Assembly (NCBI GenBank): GCA_900696515.1
Contig: CAADGK010000093.1
Coordinates: 62,001 to 126,000 of the forward strand
Direction of reading: 5' to 3'
From: an uncultured Nitrosospira sp.
GTDB lineage: Bacteria > Nitrospirota > Nitrospiria > Nitrospirales > Nitrospiraceae
Length of the DNA: 64,000 nt
The notes under the pieces are model-generated. The model was not told where the DNA came from, did not search any database, and saw only the letters and a program-made list of their open reading frames with translations. This document shows, one piece after another, positions 27,006 through 36,309 of the stretch. The first letter of the stretch is position 1. Each line of letters starts with the position of its first letter. The position numbers and the translations under genes were made by a program.

Positions 27006-27437
27006 TCATTTGACCAGCGTGACGGGGATCTGGGTCAGGTGGACAACCTTGGTGGTGACCGAGCCCATCACAAGCCCAGCAATACGCCCGAGTCCACGCG
27101 ATCCCATAATAATTTCGTCGGCCCCAACCGCCTTGGCACACTCCACAATCTTTTCGGCGGCATCGCCTTCAGCCGTACTGCTTGTGAACGTCACGCCCGA
27201 CGAGCGCAAGACTTGCTCCGCCGGTTCGAGAATCTCACGATTGTACTGCGCCGCCATGTCAGCGGCTTTCTTGTCGCCCATGTAGACCTGGATTTCGCCG
27301 TATACGCGTAACGGGGAATGTACCGTCACGAGATACACGCGCCCTTGTGGTTGTACACGTGCTCGCTCAACGGCAAGATGCAGTGCACGCATCGCGCTCT
27401 CCGAGCCGTCGATCGGAACCAAGATTGTGTTAGACAT
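27006..27437 (-). CDS. Universal stress protein, single UspA domain
   Basis: The 143-aa protein starts with the Usp strand NTILVPIDGSESAMRALHLAVE. It ends with ADEIIMGSRGLGRIAGLVMGSVTTKVVHLTQIPVTLVK, containing the G-x2-G-x9-G-S/T nucleotide-binding pattern. It is likely a cytoplasmic ATP-binding stress protein. It lies between the antiporter and the nqrM end of the Nqr cluster on the same strand, 228 bases past nqrM. Confidence 0.92.
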   Translation of the reverse strand: MSNTILVPIDGSESAMRALHLAVERARVQPQGRVYLVTVHSPLRVYGEIQVYMGDKKAADMAAQYNREILEPAEQVLRSSGVTFTSSTAEGDAAEKIVECAKAVGADEIIMGSRGLGRIAGLVMGSVTTKVVHLTQIPVTLVK

Positions 27438-27665
27438 AACAGCCTCTTTTACGCCAGTGGCGACAAGTCAACAAAGATCAATACATCTTCTATCTCAGGG
27501 ATTCAAGTAGCCAGTGCCCAAATTCACGCGACGGCGTGGTTGTCCAGGTTCATGGCCCAGGCGGCGCACCGTGCGACCGTGCACCAGCTCAAACTCTTGC
27601 GCGTCCATGTTCATACAGAAAAGAATGAGGTCGGAAGAACAAACCGGTTGCGGGCACAGGTGTTC

Positions 27666-27866
27666 TTACAGCGGTTCTTTCCTCGAAGACTGCAGACGGG
27701 CAAGCCGTTCCGGGCAGGGCTTGTCGCAACCGGCATCGCACTCCAGCCCAAGTCGGTCAAGGCCGCCGCAACTGCCGCCGATCGGACGTCGACCGACCAG
27801 GACACCCACTGCCATCGCCAGGATCGCGATCACCATGACAAGAAAAGTCACCAGGAATATCGTCAT
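27666..27866 (-). CDS. nqrM: Na+-NQR maturation protein NqrM
   Basis: The 66-aa protein has one membrane helix (TIFLVTFLVMVIAILAMAVGVLVG) followed by RRPIGGSCGG, GLECDAGCDKPC: four cysteines in the NqrM arrangement. NqrM is required for assembly of the Na+-translocating NADH:quinone reductase, probably by delivering iron to the Fe site between NqrD and NqrE. The start overlaps the apbE stop by four bases (ATGA), so it ends the nqr operon. Confidence 0.9.
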   Translation of the reverse strand: MTIFLVTFLVMVIAILAMAVGVLVGRRPIGGSCGGLDRLGLECDAGCDKPCPERLARLQSSRKEPL

Positions 27867-28921
27867 GACAACTCCTCCTGTTTGCGGTACCGCTGGAAGG
27901 CGCAGCAGACGCGCTCCTCAAATTGTCCATCCCGTTCGATGACGAAAAGGACGGGAAGACTGAGCCGTTCAGCGACGGCCATGCCGCGCTCAGGTCCCAA
28001 CACCTGAAAGGCGGTCGCCCAGGCATCGGCTCGCATACTGGTGTCGGCCAGCACCGTCACCGACACCAGATGATTGTCGACCGGCCAGCCGGTGGTCGGG
28101 TCGATGGTATGGGAATAGCGTCGCCCGGCGATTTCAAAAAAATTCCGATAATTGCCCGAGGTGGCGAGGGCGATGTCGCTGAGCGCCAGCATCGTGTGCA
28201 CCGAGCGTTCGCCTGACAGCGGTTTCTCAATTGCGATTCGCCAGGGTGTCTCGTGCTCCTTGAGCCCGCGGACTCGGATTTCTCCGCCGATCTCGACCAT
28301 GTAATGGTCAATGCCGCGTGCGGTCATGAGTTCGGCGACCCGGTCTACCCCGTAGCCCTTGGCGATTCCGGACAGATCCACGAAGACATCAGGGCGGTGT
28401 TTGCGTATCGCCGGTTGAGTCTCACTGAGTGTAATTTTATCAAGTCCGCTACGCGCGCGGGCGGCGGCGATGTCGCTTTCGAGTGGGACGCGGTCCGGAT
28501 GAACCTCAGGGCCAAAGCCCCAGAGATTGACCAGGGGACCGACTGTGATGTCAAACGCCCCTTCACTCTGGATGCCGATCTCGAGTGCGGCTTTGAGTAC
28601 CGTACGGAGTGAAGCGGATGCGGGTACCCAGTCGGTGGTACGCAGACGGTTGAAACGGGAGAGTTCTGATTCCTGGTCATAGGTGGACATGGTGTGATTA
28701 ATCTCGGCCAGCAACGCGTCCACGTCGCTCTGCATGGCCTTGAGGGAGGGCGTATCCCGGGTGGGACGGTATTTCACGTTATAGGTGGTCCCCATGGTGC
28801 GACCACTCATGTGCAGCTCTGGGACAGGCGGATCAGGACGCAGCAGGCTGAAGCCGGTACCGGCAGCCAGCAGTACGATCAAGGCAACCAGTGCGCGGGG
28901 TCGCAGAATGGAAGGGCGCAT
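27863..28921 (-). CDS. apbE: FAD:protein FMN transferase ApbE
   Basis: The 352-aa protein has an N-terminal membrane or signal segment (ALVALIVLLAAGTGFSLL) and the ApbE core: GRTMGTTYNVKY, FDITVGPLVNLWGF, DLSGIAKGYGVD, and HTIDPTTGWPVDNHLVSVTV followed by SMRADAWATA. ApbE attaches FMN covalently to threonines of NqrB and NqrC on the outer side of the membrane. Its place between nqrF and nqrM fits that job. Confidence 0.93.
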   Translation of the reverse strand: MRPSILRPRALVALIVLLAAGTGFSLLRPDPPVPELHMSGRTMGTTYNVKYRPTRDTPSLKAMQSDVDALLAEINHTMSTYDQESELSRFNRLRTTDWVPASASLRTVLKAALEIGIQSEGAFDITVGPLVNLWGFGPEVHPDRVPLESDIAAARARSGLDKITLSETQPAIRKHRPDVFVDLSGIAKGYGVDRVAELMTARGIDHYMVEIGGEIRVRGLKEHETPWRIAIEKPLSGERSVHTMLALSDIALATSGNYRNFFEIAGRRYSHTIDPTTGWPVDNHLVSVTVLADTSMRADAWATAFQVLGPERGMAVAERLSLPVLFVIERDGQFEERVCCAFQRYRKQEELS

Positions 28922-28927
28922 GGACGC

Positions 28928-30148
28928 TCATCCTCCGAAGTCATCGAGCATGATGTTTTCCCGCTCGACTCCCAAATCCAACAGCATCTTGATCACGGCG
29001 GCGTTCATCATCGGCGGGCCGCAGAGGTAGTACTCGCAGTCCTCGGGCGCCGGATGGGTCTTCAGATACTCATTATAGAGCACGTTGTGGATAAAGCCGG
29101 TATAGCCGCTCCATGCGTCTTCCGGGAGCGCGTCGGACAGGGCGACATGCCATGTGAAGTTGTCGTGCGCGGCGGCCAGTTTGTTGAAATCGTCGACATA
29201 GAACATCTCGCGCTTCGACCGAGCCCCGTACCAGAAGGTCATCTTGCGTGTGGTCTTGAGGCGACCCAGCTGATCGAAAATGTGCGAACGCATGGGCGCC
29301 ATCCCGGCGCCACCGCCGATGAACACCATCTCGTTGTCGGTATCACGCGCAAAGAACTCGCCGAACGGCCCGGAGATGGTGACCTTGTCCCCCGGTTTCA
29401 GTCCGAACAGGTAAGATGACATTTTGCCAGGGGGCAGGTTTTGTGTGCGAGGAGGGGGCGTGGCAATGCGAATATTGAGCATAATGATGCCGCGCTCTTC
29501 CGGGTAATTGGCCATGGAGTAGGCACGCTCAAGGGGCTCATCGACCTTGGACACAAGATCCCAAAGTTTCAGCCGGTCCCAATCGCTGCGAAACCGCTCT
29601 TCGATGTCAAAATCCTTGAACGAATGCTCATACGGAGGGCAGAAAATCTGAATGTATCCTCCGGCACGGAAATCGACATACTCATCCTCGGGAAGCTCCA
29701 GGACCAGTTCTTTGATGAAGGTGGCCACATTATGGTTGGAGCGGACGGTACATTCCCATTTCTTGACTCCGAACACCTCATCCGGAACCGCGATCTTCAT
29801 GTTCTGCTTGACCGCCACCTGACAGGAGAGACGGTAGCCCTCGCGTGCTTCACGCTTGTTGATGTGTGAGGTTTCGGTCGGCAGAATGACCCCGCCCCCT
29901 TCGAACACTTTGACCCGGCACACGCCGCAGGTCCCGCCGCCCCCGCAGGCCGAACTAATGAAAATCTTGGCGTCGCCGAGGGCACCGAGCAGCTTCCCTC
30001 CGATCGGCGTCTCGATCGATTTCTTGTCGTTGATCGTGATCGTGACGTTGCCGCTGGCCACGAGTTTCGAGCGCGCACTCAGAATGAAGACGGCGAGCAG
30101 GAGGACGAATCCGGTGAAGACACCGACTCCTAGTAGGATCTCGATCAT
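28928..30148 (-). CDS. nqrF: Na+-NQR subunit F (NADH dehydrogenase subunit)
   Basis: The 406-aa protein has an N-terminal membrane helix. A 2Fe-2S domain follows with Cys68, Cys74, Cys77 and Cys109, at the spacing of Vibrio NqrF. Then come a ferredoxin-reductase-type FAD domain ([11 protein letters not shown]) and an NADH domain ([19 protein letters not shown], ending [10 protein letters not shown]). It takes electrons from NADH and passes them through FAD and 2Fe-2S. It lies 22 bases after nqrE. Confidence 0.96.
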   Translation of the reverse strand: MIEILLGVGVFTGFVLLLAVFILSARSKLVASGNVTITINDKKSIETPIGGKLLGALGDAKIFISSACGGGGTCGVCRVKVFEGGGVILPTETSHINKREAREGYRLSCQVAVKQNMKIAVPDEVFGVKKWECTVRSNHNVATFIKELVLELPEDEYVDFRAGGYIQIFCPPYEHSFKDFDIEERFRSDWDRLKLWDLVSKVDEPLERAYSMANYPEERGIIMLNIRIATPPPRTQNLPPGKMSSYLFGLKPGDKVTISGPFGEFFARDTDNEMVFIGGGAGMAPMRSHIFDQLGRLKTTRKMTFWYGARSKREMFYVDDFNKLAAAHDNFTWHVALSDALPEDAWSGYTGFIHNVLYNEYLKTHPAPEDCEYYLCGPPMMNAAVIKMLLDLGVERENIMLDDFGG

Positions 30149-30170
30149 ATGCAGTCTCTTATTCTCAGCC

Positions 30171-30776
30171 TCAGAGTTGAATCCCGGAAAACGCCATAAA
30201 CCCCAAGGCCATCAATCCCGCAGTGATAAATGTGACGCCCAGTCCCTGCAACCCTTCGGGGATATCGGAATACTTGAGCTTTTCCCGCACGCCTGCCATC
30301 GCGACGATCGCGAGCGCCCACCCGACACCTGAGGCCACCCCATAGGTGACGCTCTCACTGAAGTTATAGTCCCGTTCGACCATAAACAGACAGCCTCCGA
30401 GAATGGCGCAGTTGACGGTAATGAGCGGCAAGAAGATTCCCAGCGAGTTGTACAACGACGGAACATATCGATCGAGAAACATTTCCAGGACCTGGACGAC
30501 CGCCGCAATGACGCTGATGTAGGTAATGAGCCCAAGGAAATCCAGACTGATCTCAGGGAGCCCTGCCCATGCCAGCGCGCGATCCTTGATCAGAAATTGG
30601 TAGATCAGATTATTGATCGGGATGGTCAGGCTTTGGACAACGACCACCGCGATGCCGAGTCCGAGCGCCGTGCCGATTTTTTTCGAGACGGCAAGGAACG
30701 TGCACATGCCGAGAAAAAACGTCAGCGCAAGATTCTCCACGAAGACCGCTTTGATGAACAGATTGACGAGGTCCAT
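30171..30776 (-). CDS. nqrE: Na+-NQR subunit E
   Basis: The 201-aa protein with about six membrane segments matches Nqr[30 protein letters not shown], the central [19 protein letters not shown], and [17 protein letters not shown]. The conserved cysteines bind an iron centre with NqrD. Its ATG shares one base with the nqrD stop (TAATG), a sign of tight coupling. Confidence 0.96.
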   Translation of the reverse strand: MDLVNLFIKAVFVENLALTFFLGMCTFLAVSKKIGTALGLGIAVVVVQSLTIPINNLIYQFLIKDRALAWAGLPEISLDFLGLITYISVIAAVVQVLEMFLDRYVPSLYNSLGIFLPLITVNCAILGGCLFMVERDYNFSESVTYGVASGVGWALAIVAMAGVREKLKYSDIPEGLQGLGVTFITAGLMALGFMAFSGIQL

Positions 30777-31441
30777 TATGAAGCCACCTCCGGTCGAGGC
30801 GCGTGATAGATCTTGTATTCAGGTTGCTCCACTTGCGCCGGTTTCCAGGAACGCACCACCCAAATGATCATGCCGATCAGAAAGAACGCACTTGGAGGCA
30901 GGAGCAACAGGCCGTTCGGCACATACCATCCGCCATCCCGATCAAGAGGGAGGATCGGATACCCGAACAGGGAACCAGAGCCAAAGAGCTCGCGTATGAC
31001 TCCGACGACCATCAAGAGGGCGCTATAGCCGAGACCATTGCCAAGCCCATCGAGGAAGCTGGGAAACGGGGGATGTTTCATGGCATAGGCTTCCGCGCGT
31101 CCCATGACGATACAATTGGTGATAATCAACCCGACGAAGACCGACAGGTCCTTGCTGATGCTGAACGCATAGGCTTTGATGAACTGATCGGTGACGATGA
31201 CCAGTGACGAAATAATGGTCATTTGGACGATGATGCGGATGCTGCTCGGGGTATGATTGCGGACCAGGCTGATGGCGGCGTTGGAGAAGGCGGTGACGAC
31301 GGTCAGCGCGATGCACATCGTGATGGTCGTCGAGAGTTTCGATGTCACGGCCAGGGCCGAGCAAATCCCGAGGACCTGGAGGATGACCGGGTTATTATCG
31401 ACGATCGGTTCGAAAATGATCTTTTTGTGTTGGTACGACAT
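30776..31441 (-). CDS. nqrD: Na+-NQR subunit D
   Basis: The 221-aa membrane protein matches Nqr[27 protein letters not shown], the family motif [21 protein letters not shown], and [29 protein letters not shown]. It pairs with NqrE in an inverted-topology membrane pair around an iron centre. It starts five bases after nqrC ends. Confidence 0.96.
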   Translation of the reverse strand: MSYQHKKIIFEPIVDNNPVILQVLGICSALAVTSKLSTTITMCIALTVVTAFSNAAISLVRNHTPSSIRIIVQMTIISSLVIVTDQFIKAYAFSISKDLSVFVGLIITNCIVMGRAEAYAMKHPPFPSFLDGLGNGLGYSALLMVVGVIRELFGSGSLFGYPILPLDRDGGWYVPNGLLLLPPSAFFLIGMIIWVVRSWKPAQVEQPEYKIYHAPRPEVAS

Positions 31442-31446
31442 GAGCG

Positions 31447-32256
31447 TTAGCTCCTTTCCTGTCGCAAACGGGACAGATACGGCCCGTACCCCTTGTCGCT
31501 CAGCCAGAACTTCAGCGTATTCTCCACCCCTCGCGAGGTGATGGTGGCGCCGGCGAGGGCGTCAACCTGATGGTGACCTTCGGGAGAGGAACTGTCAACC
31601 GCGACCTTCGTCACCTCAATCTGAACCTTCCAGTTCTCGTCGAAGAGGACTTTACCCGTCCATTGGGCGCGCCACTTGGGATTGTCGATCTCTCCTCCGA
31701 GCCCCGGGGTTTCGGCATGCTGATAGAAGCGGAGGCCCTGCACCGTTCGCAGATCCTCTTCCAGGGCTAGAAATCCGTACATCGTGGACCAGAGCCCGTA
31801 GCCGTAGACCGGCAGGATCAGTTTCTTGAACTCACCATTGGGGCCGACAATTCGATAGACCGGCAGGTAACGAGGTTCTCGCCTGATGCCCGCCACATCC
31901 TCTCGGCGGGTGAGTTCGGTGGAGATCTCGGGATCCTTTCCGGCCTTGACGATATTAAAGGTATCGGGATCGATCCCCTTTACCTCGTCACCGGTCGCTA
32001 GTTCAATCATGTGGGCGTCAATCCGTTTGAGCGCTTGTTCTTCCGTCAGTCCCTCCTTGAGGAGGCCGGAGACCGCAATCACATTCCGGATGAGGTCGGC
32101 CTTTTGATTCGTTTCCTGAATCGGTCGAAGGAGCACCGCCGCACCGGCAACCACCACTGAGCAGACCAGACAGAGGACCAGCGTCACCAGCAGCGTCCGG
32201 CGCGCACTCTCGACCGGCGCAGCGGATACGGCGGAATCTGATTCAGGCGCGGACAT
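31447..32256 (-). CDS. nqrC: Na+-NQR subunit C (covalent FMN)
   Basis: The 269-aa protein has one N-terminal membrane helix and a periplasmic domain. The FMN attachment segment reads [12 protein letters not shown], with the acceptor threonine at residue 238; most homologues have S-G-A-T where this has A-G-A-T. Supporting segments are [18 protein letters not shown] and [16 protein letters not shown]. It overlaps nqrB by 14 bases. Confidence 0.94.
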   Translation of the reverse strand: MSAPESDSAVSAAPVESARRTLLVTLVLCLVCSVVVAGAAVLLRPIQETNQKADLIRNVIAVSGLLKEGLTEEQALKRIDAHMIELATGDEVKGIDPDTFNIVKAGKDPEISTELTRREDVAGIRREPRYLPVYRIVGPNGEFKKLILPVYGYGLWSTMYGFLALEEDLRTVQGLRFYQHAETPGLGGEIDNPKWRAQWTGKVLFDENWKVQIEVTKVAVDSSSPEGHHQVDALAGATITSRGVENTLKFWLSDKGYGPYLSRLRQERS

Positions 32257-33457
32257 GGCGGCGGAGCCTCCGTTGGATGTTCAGCTGGACGACTGCATAA
32301 TCGATCAATGGCGCAAACACGTTGGCGAACAGAATCGTGAGCATCACGCCTTCCGGGAACGCCGGGTTTGCCACGCGGATCAGCACGCTCATGGCCCCGA
32401 TCAGAAGGCCGAACACCCAGCGTCCGGCGCTCGTCATGGCGGCCGACACCGGATCGGTGGCCATGAAGACCGCGCCAAAGGCGAATCCGCCCAGCACCAG
32501 GTGCCAGTACCAGGGCATTGCCACCATGGGATTGGTCTCGCTGCCGATCACATTGAATAAGAGCGAGGCCCCGATCATTCCTGCAAAGCACCCGACGATA
32601 ATGCGCCAGGAACCGACCCCCGTATAGATCAGGAACGCCGCGCCGAGCAGACAGGCGAGGGTGGAGGTCTCCCCCATGGAGCCCGGCATCAGGCCGATAA
32701 AGGCATCCCACCAGGTCAGGCCTCCGCGGACGATCTCGTCGACGCCGCCGACTTTCCCAAGGCTAAGCGCGGTCGCACCGGAATAGCCATCGACGGCTAC
32801 CCACACCCTGTCACCGGAAATTTCAGCAGGATAGGCGAAAAACAGAAAGGCCCGCGCGGTCAGGGCGGGGTTGAGAAAATTCTTGCCGGTGCCGCCGAAG
32901 ATCTCTTTGCCGAGGACCACGCCGAAGCTGATTCCGATGGCGACCATCCAGAGCGGCATATCGGGTGGCAGCGTCAGCGTGAAGAGCATGGAGGTGACCA
33001 GAAAGCCCTCGTTGATCTCTTTCCGGCGGACCGTGGAAAAGACCACTTCCCATACACCGCCGACGAGTAAGGTCACCAGATAGATCGGCAGAAAATACAG
33101 GAAGCCATGGACCGTATTGGCCAGAATATTGCCGGGATCAAACCCAAGATTGAGAGCCGTCAGGAGATCGTACCGCCAGCCCGTCTTGGCCACCCCCATC
33201 TTGGCGAGGGCCAGATTGGCCTGATAGCCGGTGTTGAACCAGCTCCACAGGATGCAGGGAATCAGTGCCACGACCACGTACATCATCAATCGTTTCAGAT
33301 CGATGCCGTCCCGCACATGAGGCGCCTGGTGTGTGGTCTCGGGAGTTGAATACAGAAACGCATCGACCATCTCGAAGATGGGATAGTACTGCTCATACCG
33401 GCCGCCCTTGGTAAACAGGGGTCTGAGACGATCGAGATAGCGTTTCATACCTGCCAT
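32243..33457 (-). CDS. nqrB: Na+-NQR subunit B (membrane core, covalent FMN)
   Basis: The 404-aa polytopic protein is Nqr[49 protein letters not shown] in its core. The FMN attachment motif is [10 protein letters not shown], with the acceptor Thr at residue 229. [20 protein letters not shown] follows. This subunit carries riboflavin and the Na+ pathway. Its start codon shares one base with the nqrA stop. Confidence 0.96.
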   Translation of the reverse strand: MAGMKRYLDRLRPLFTKGGRYEQYYPIFEMVDAFLYSTPETTHQAPHVRDGIDLKRLMMYVVVALIPCILWSWFNTGYQANLALAKMGVAKTGWRYDLLTALNLGFDPGNILANTVHGFLYFLPIYLVTLLVGGVWEVVFSTVRRKEINEGFLVTSMLFTLTLPPDMPLWMVAIGISFGVVLGKEIFGGTGKNFLNPALTARAFLFFAYPAEISGDRVWVAVDGYSGATALSLGKVGGVDEIVRGGLTWWDAFIGLMPGSMGETSTLACLLGAAFLIYTGVGSWRIIVGCFAGMIGASLLFNVIGSETNPMVAMPWYWHLVLGGFAFGAVFMATDPVSAAMTSAGRWVFGLLIGAMSVLIRVANPAFPEGVMLTILFANVFAPLIDYAVVQLNIQRRLRRHVRA

Positions 33458-34815
33458 CAGCCTTCTTTCTCAATCTGGCTCAGCACGTTCCGCAGCACCG
33501 GGCCATAGTCGTTCTTCCCGACGCACACGAAGGAGCAGAGGGCGAGGTCTTCCTCGTCCAATTCCATGCAGCCCAGTTGTTGTGCCATGTCGGTGTCGCC
33601 CACCATGAGGTAGCGCAGCAGCTGTGTCGGGAGGATGTCCAGGGGCATGATGTCTTCGAAGTTGCCGAAGGGCACCATGGCGCGATGACCTCCGTTGAGC
33701 CCGGTGGTCAGCCCAAACTCCTCCTTGCGGTGGCGGAAGAGACTCGACAGCATGACGTTGCTCTGGGAGAAGGTGTTCCGCCCTGGCGTAAACCAGCCCA
33801 GGAACGTACGTTCGACCCCTTCGTGAATCACGGATATCTGGAGATGATGGCGCCCGAGATAGGACGACCAGCCGGATGCGTGACGTCCCGACAAGATCGA
33901 GCCGGAGATGGCGCGGTTCTCATCGTCTTGGACCTCACCCTCGATCAATTCCTCGATGCAGGCGCCGAGCCTGGTCTTGAGCAGCCGCGGCTGTTTCACC
34001 TGAGGTCCGCCGAGCGCGATGATACGATCGGTCCATAACCGGCCGCTGGTAAACAGTTTGCCGATCGCGATCACCTCTTGGTAGTTGAGGTGCCAGACCA
34101 CCTTGTTGACGTCGACCGGTTCGAGAAAATGAATGTGCGTTCCAGGCAAACCGGCTGGATGAGGACCTTCGAAGCTCGCCTGGCGAATTTGGTCTAATCC
34201 CTGTGGCAACGGCAGCTCCGCGTGGGGTGTCTTGCACACCCAAACGGGCATGGTGCCAAGGCGCGAAAGTACTGTGAGGCCATGACGGAACGACTCGGCT
34301 TCTGCCGTAATAATTGGACCGGGATCGGCGGCCAGCGGGTTGCTGTCCATCGCTGTCACGAAGATGGCCGCCGGCCGGGTGGTCGGGTCGGCGATCTTGC
34401 TATAGGGACGCGCGCGTAAGGCCACCCAGAGACCCGATGCCAAAAGATTCTCTATCACCTGCGCCTCGGTCAAACTGGTCAGTCGGTCAACTGGGTAGGA
34501 CGCAAATGTCTCCTCAGCTTCGGTGTCGTCGAGCCGGATGACGACTGATTGGAGCAGGCGTTGCGCGCCACGATGGATTGCCCGCACCGTGCCGGCGCCC
34601 GGAGCCGTGATGCGGACACCGGGTAACTTCTTATGCTCGAACAGCGCCTGGCCAAGCTTCACCTTGTCCCCTTCGGCGACCAGCATGGTGGGTTTGAGAT
34701 CGACATGATCCACGCCGAGCACGCCGACATGACGGACCGGTTTGGCGACATGGACCAGCTGCTCCGGCTTCCCGCTGATCGGCACATCCAGTCCTTTTTT
34801 GATTCTGATCATCAT
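33457..34815 (-). CDS. nqrA: Na+-NQR subunit A
   Basis: The open frame runs further upstream, but the family begins at the [19 protein letters not shown] segment, so the start is placed at 34815 (or the next ATG, 34812). The protein of about 452 aa matches NqrA through [50 protein letters not shown] and [19 protein letters not shown]. It is the soluble quinone-side subunit and first gene of the operon nqrABCDEF-apbE-nqrM. Confidence 0.94.
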   Translation of the reverse strand: MMIRIKKGLDVPISGKPEQLVHVAKPVRHVGVLGVDHVDLKPTMLVAEGDKVKLGQALFEHKKLPGVRITAPGAGTVRAIHRGAQRLLQSVVIRLDDTEAEETFASYPVDRLTSLTEAQVIENLLASGLWVALRARPYSKIADPTTRPAAIFVTAMDSNPLAADPGPIITAEAESFRHGLTVLSRLGTMPVWVCKTPHAELPLPQGLDQIRQASFEGPHPAGLPGTHIHFLEPVDVNKVVWHLNYQEVIAIGKLFTSGRLWTDRIIALGGPQVKQPRLLKTRLGACIEELIEGEVQDDENRAISGSILSGRHASGWSSYLGRHHLQISVIHEGVERTFLGWFTPGRNTFSQSNVMLSSLFRHRKEEFGLTTGLNGGHRAMVPFGNFEDIMPLDILPTQLLRYLMVGDTDMAQQLGCMELDEEDLALCSFVCVGKNDYGPVLRNVLSQIEKEG

Positions 34816-35204
34816 GGCGGTTGCAATGACAGTCACACTGTCGTAACGGGTCAACCCACTATGGTTAGGAGGTACGATCCTGTGTACGCTGCTGGATGAG
34901 CCGGTCCTGTTCGTCAATCATCAGCACGGCCATAAAGGCTGGCAGTATACAGAGTCAAACCGCGCTAGTACAACCGTTCGGACATCGTGCTGTCAAGCCT
35001 TCAATTGGGGTCGTCTGGATCGACGGTTTCGGGTTTGAGGTTTCATGTTTTAGGTTGTCCAGAAACTTGGAGCCTCAAACTTGGAACCTGGAACCTGGAA
35101 CTTGAAACTATCCCAGGCAGTTGGGTGGCGAACCCTCGTGAACGATGAGGGCTAGGACGTCACATTGATCCTCCGACCTCCCAGTACTACACTGGTTCTC
35201 GGAC
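34816..35204. other. Divergent spacer between nqrA and the DUF72 gene
   Basis: This 389-base region must carry the nqr promoter on the minus strand and that of the DUF72 gene on the plus strand. Its right half is occupied by a repeat copy. No other gene or clear promoter motif is seen. Confidence 0.45.
35031..35155. repeat. Third copy of the intergenic repeat family (variant)
   Basis: The segment GGGTTTGAGGTTTCATG continues into AGAAACTTGGAGCCTCAAAC and short tandem AACCTGG units, closely resembling the module at about 25138-25207. It ends with CGAACC...GATGAGGGCTAG (35129-35155), like the right ends at 24.5 and 25.2 kb. The core and 33-base hairpin are absent. Confidence 0.5.
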
Positions 35205-36116
35205 ATGGTTCCGCCGCTCGTCAGATTCGGTACCTCGACCTGGACTTATGAAGGATGGAAAGGGCAGGTCTATCTCAAGGACTACCCCAAGGGGAGCTTC
35301 ACCAAGGGCTGTTTGGCTGAGTACTGGCAGTTTCTCCACAAGGGCTCACCGCTTTTCCTTACGGCCGGCAATGATTCCACCTTCTACCGGCCTCCCACAA
35401 GCCACCAGCTTCGCGCCTACCGCGACCAGATGCCCGAACGGGTCGAGATGTGTTTCAAAGTCTGGGAGGACATCACCGTGCCGGTTTTCGCACCGCACCC
35501 ACGGTATGGAGTGAAGGCCGGCAAGCCGAATCCCCGCTTCCTCGATGCACGGCTCTTCAACGACCTGGTGCTGACTCCGTTTCGAGACGCCCAATTCCAG
35601 GACCGCACCGGTCCGTTTTTGTTTGAGTTTCAGCGACATGATCTCTCGATGGAGGAGTTCGCGTCTCGACTGGACACGTTCTTTGGTCAGCTTCCGACGG
35701 AGTTCAAGTATGCGGTCGAAATCAGGAACGCCGGTCTCCTTGGTCAACCGTATCGGAAGGTACTGGAGGCGCATGGCGTGGCGCACGTGTACAACCATTG
35801 GTCCTACATGCCTCCGCTGGCAGAGCAACATAGAAGACTGCACGAGACCTTCACCGCACCATTTACCGTCTTCCGCCTGCTCACGCCACTGAAGATGAGT
35901 TACGCGGAGGCGAAGCAACGGGCCGCGCCCTATACCAAGATCGTGGCGGAACTCCCGGAGATGCGACGAGACACCGTCTCGCTCATTCATCAATCGATCA
36001 CGCAAGCCAAGCCGGCCTATGTTCTGGTGAACAATCGAAGTGAGGGGAACGCACCGAAGACGATCCAAGGGCTGGTGGAGCTGTTGCAGTCCACAGGGTC
36101 AGGTCGGCGTGCATAA
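35205..36116 (+). CDS. DUF72 (YecE-like) protein
   Basis: The 303-aa protein has the DUF72 pattern: RFGTSTWTYEGWKGQVYLKDYPK at the start, STFYRPPTSHQLRAYRDQMPERVEMCFKVWEDITVPVF, FLFEFQRHDLSMEEF, and YAVEIRN followed by YVLVNNRSEGNAPKT. The family adopts a TIM-barrel-like fold and its biochemical activity is unknown. The ATG at 35205 is six residues before the first family motif. Confidence 0.9.
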   Translation: MVPPLVRFGTSTWTYEGWKGQVYLKDYPKGSFTKGCLAEYWQFLHKGSPLFLTAGNDSTFYRPPTSHQLRAYRDQMPERVEMCFKVWEDITVPVFAPHPRYGVKAGKPNPRFLDARLFNDLVLTPFRDAQFQDRTGPFLFEFQRHDLSMEEFASRLDTFFGQLPTEFKYAVEIRNAGLLGQPYRKVLEAHGVAHVYNHWSYMPPLAEQHRRLHETFTAPFTVFRLLTPLKMSYAEAKQRAAPYTKIVAELPEMRRDTVSLIHQSITQAKPAYVLVNNRSEGNAPKTIQGLVELLQSTGSGRRA

Positions 36117-36309
36117 GGGGTTCGATGGGTGCCGTTCCCGCGCCGCCTTTTTAGTGCCTGTCTATTGGTAAAGAAACCCGGCTCAAGATTCCCCGCCAGG
36201 TGCCGAAATAACCGGGAGCTTCGTGCGCGATCCGCATGGCCGGGTGGGCCATGCGATGGCGGGTTTATCCCGGTTGGTCAGTCAGTCGCGTGTCATCTTC
36301 ATCACATCC

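Noticed and set aside
35085-35110. Tandem AACCTGG units as a possible CRISPR or minisatellite
   Set aside because: The units are only a few bases long with no spacers. They belong to the interspersed repeat module also seen near 25.2 kb.
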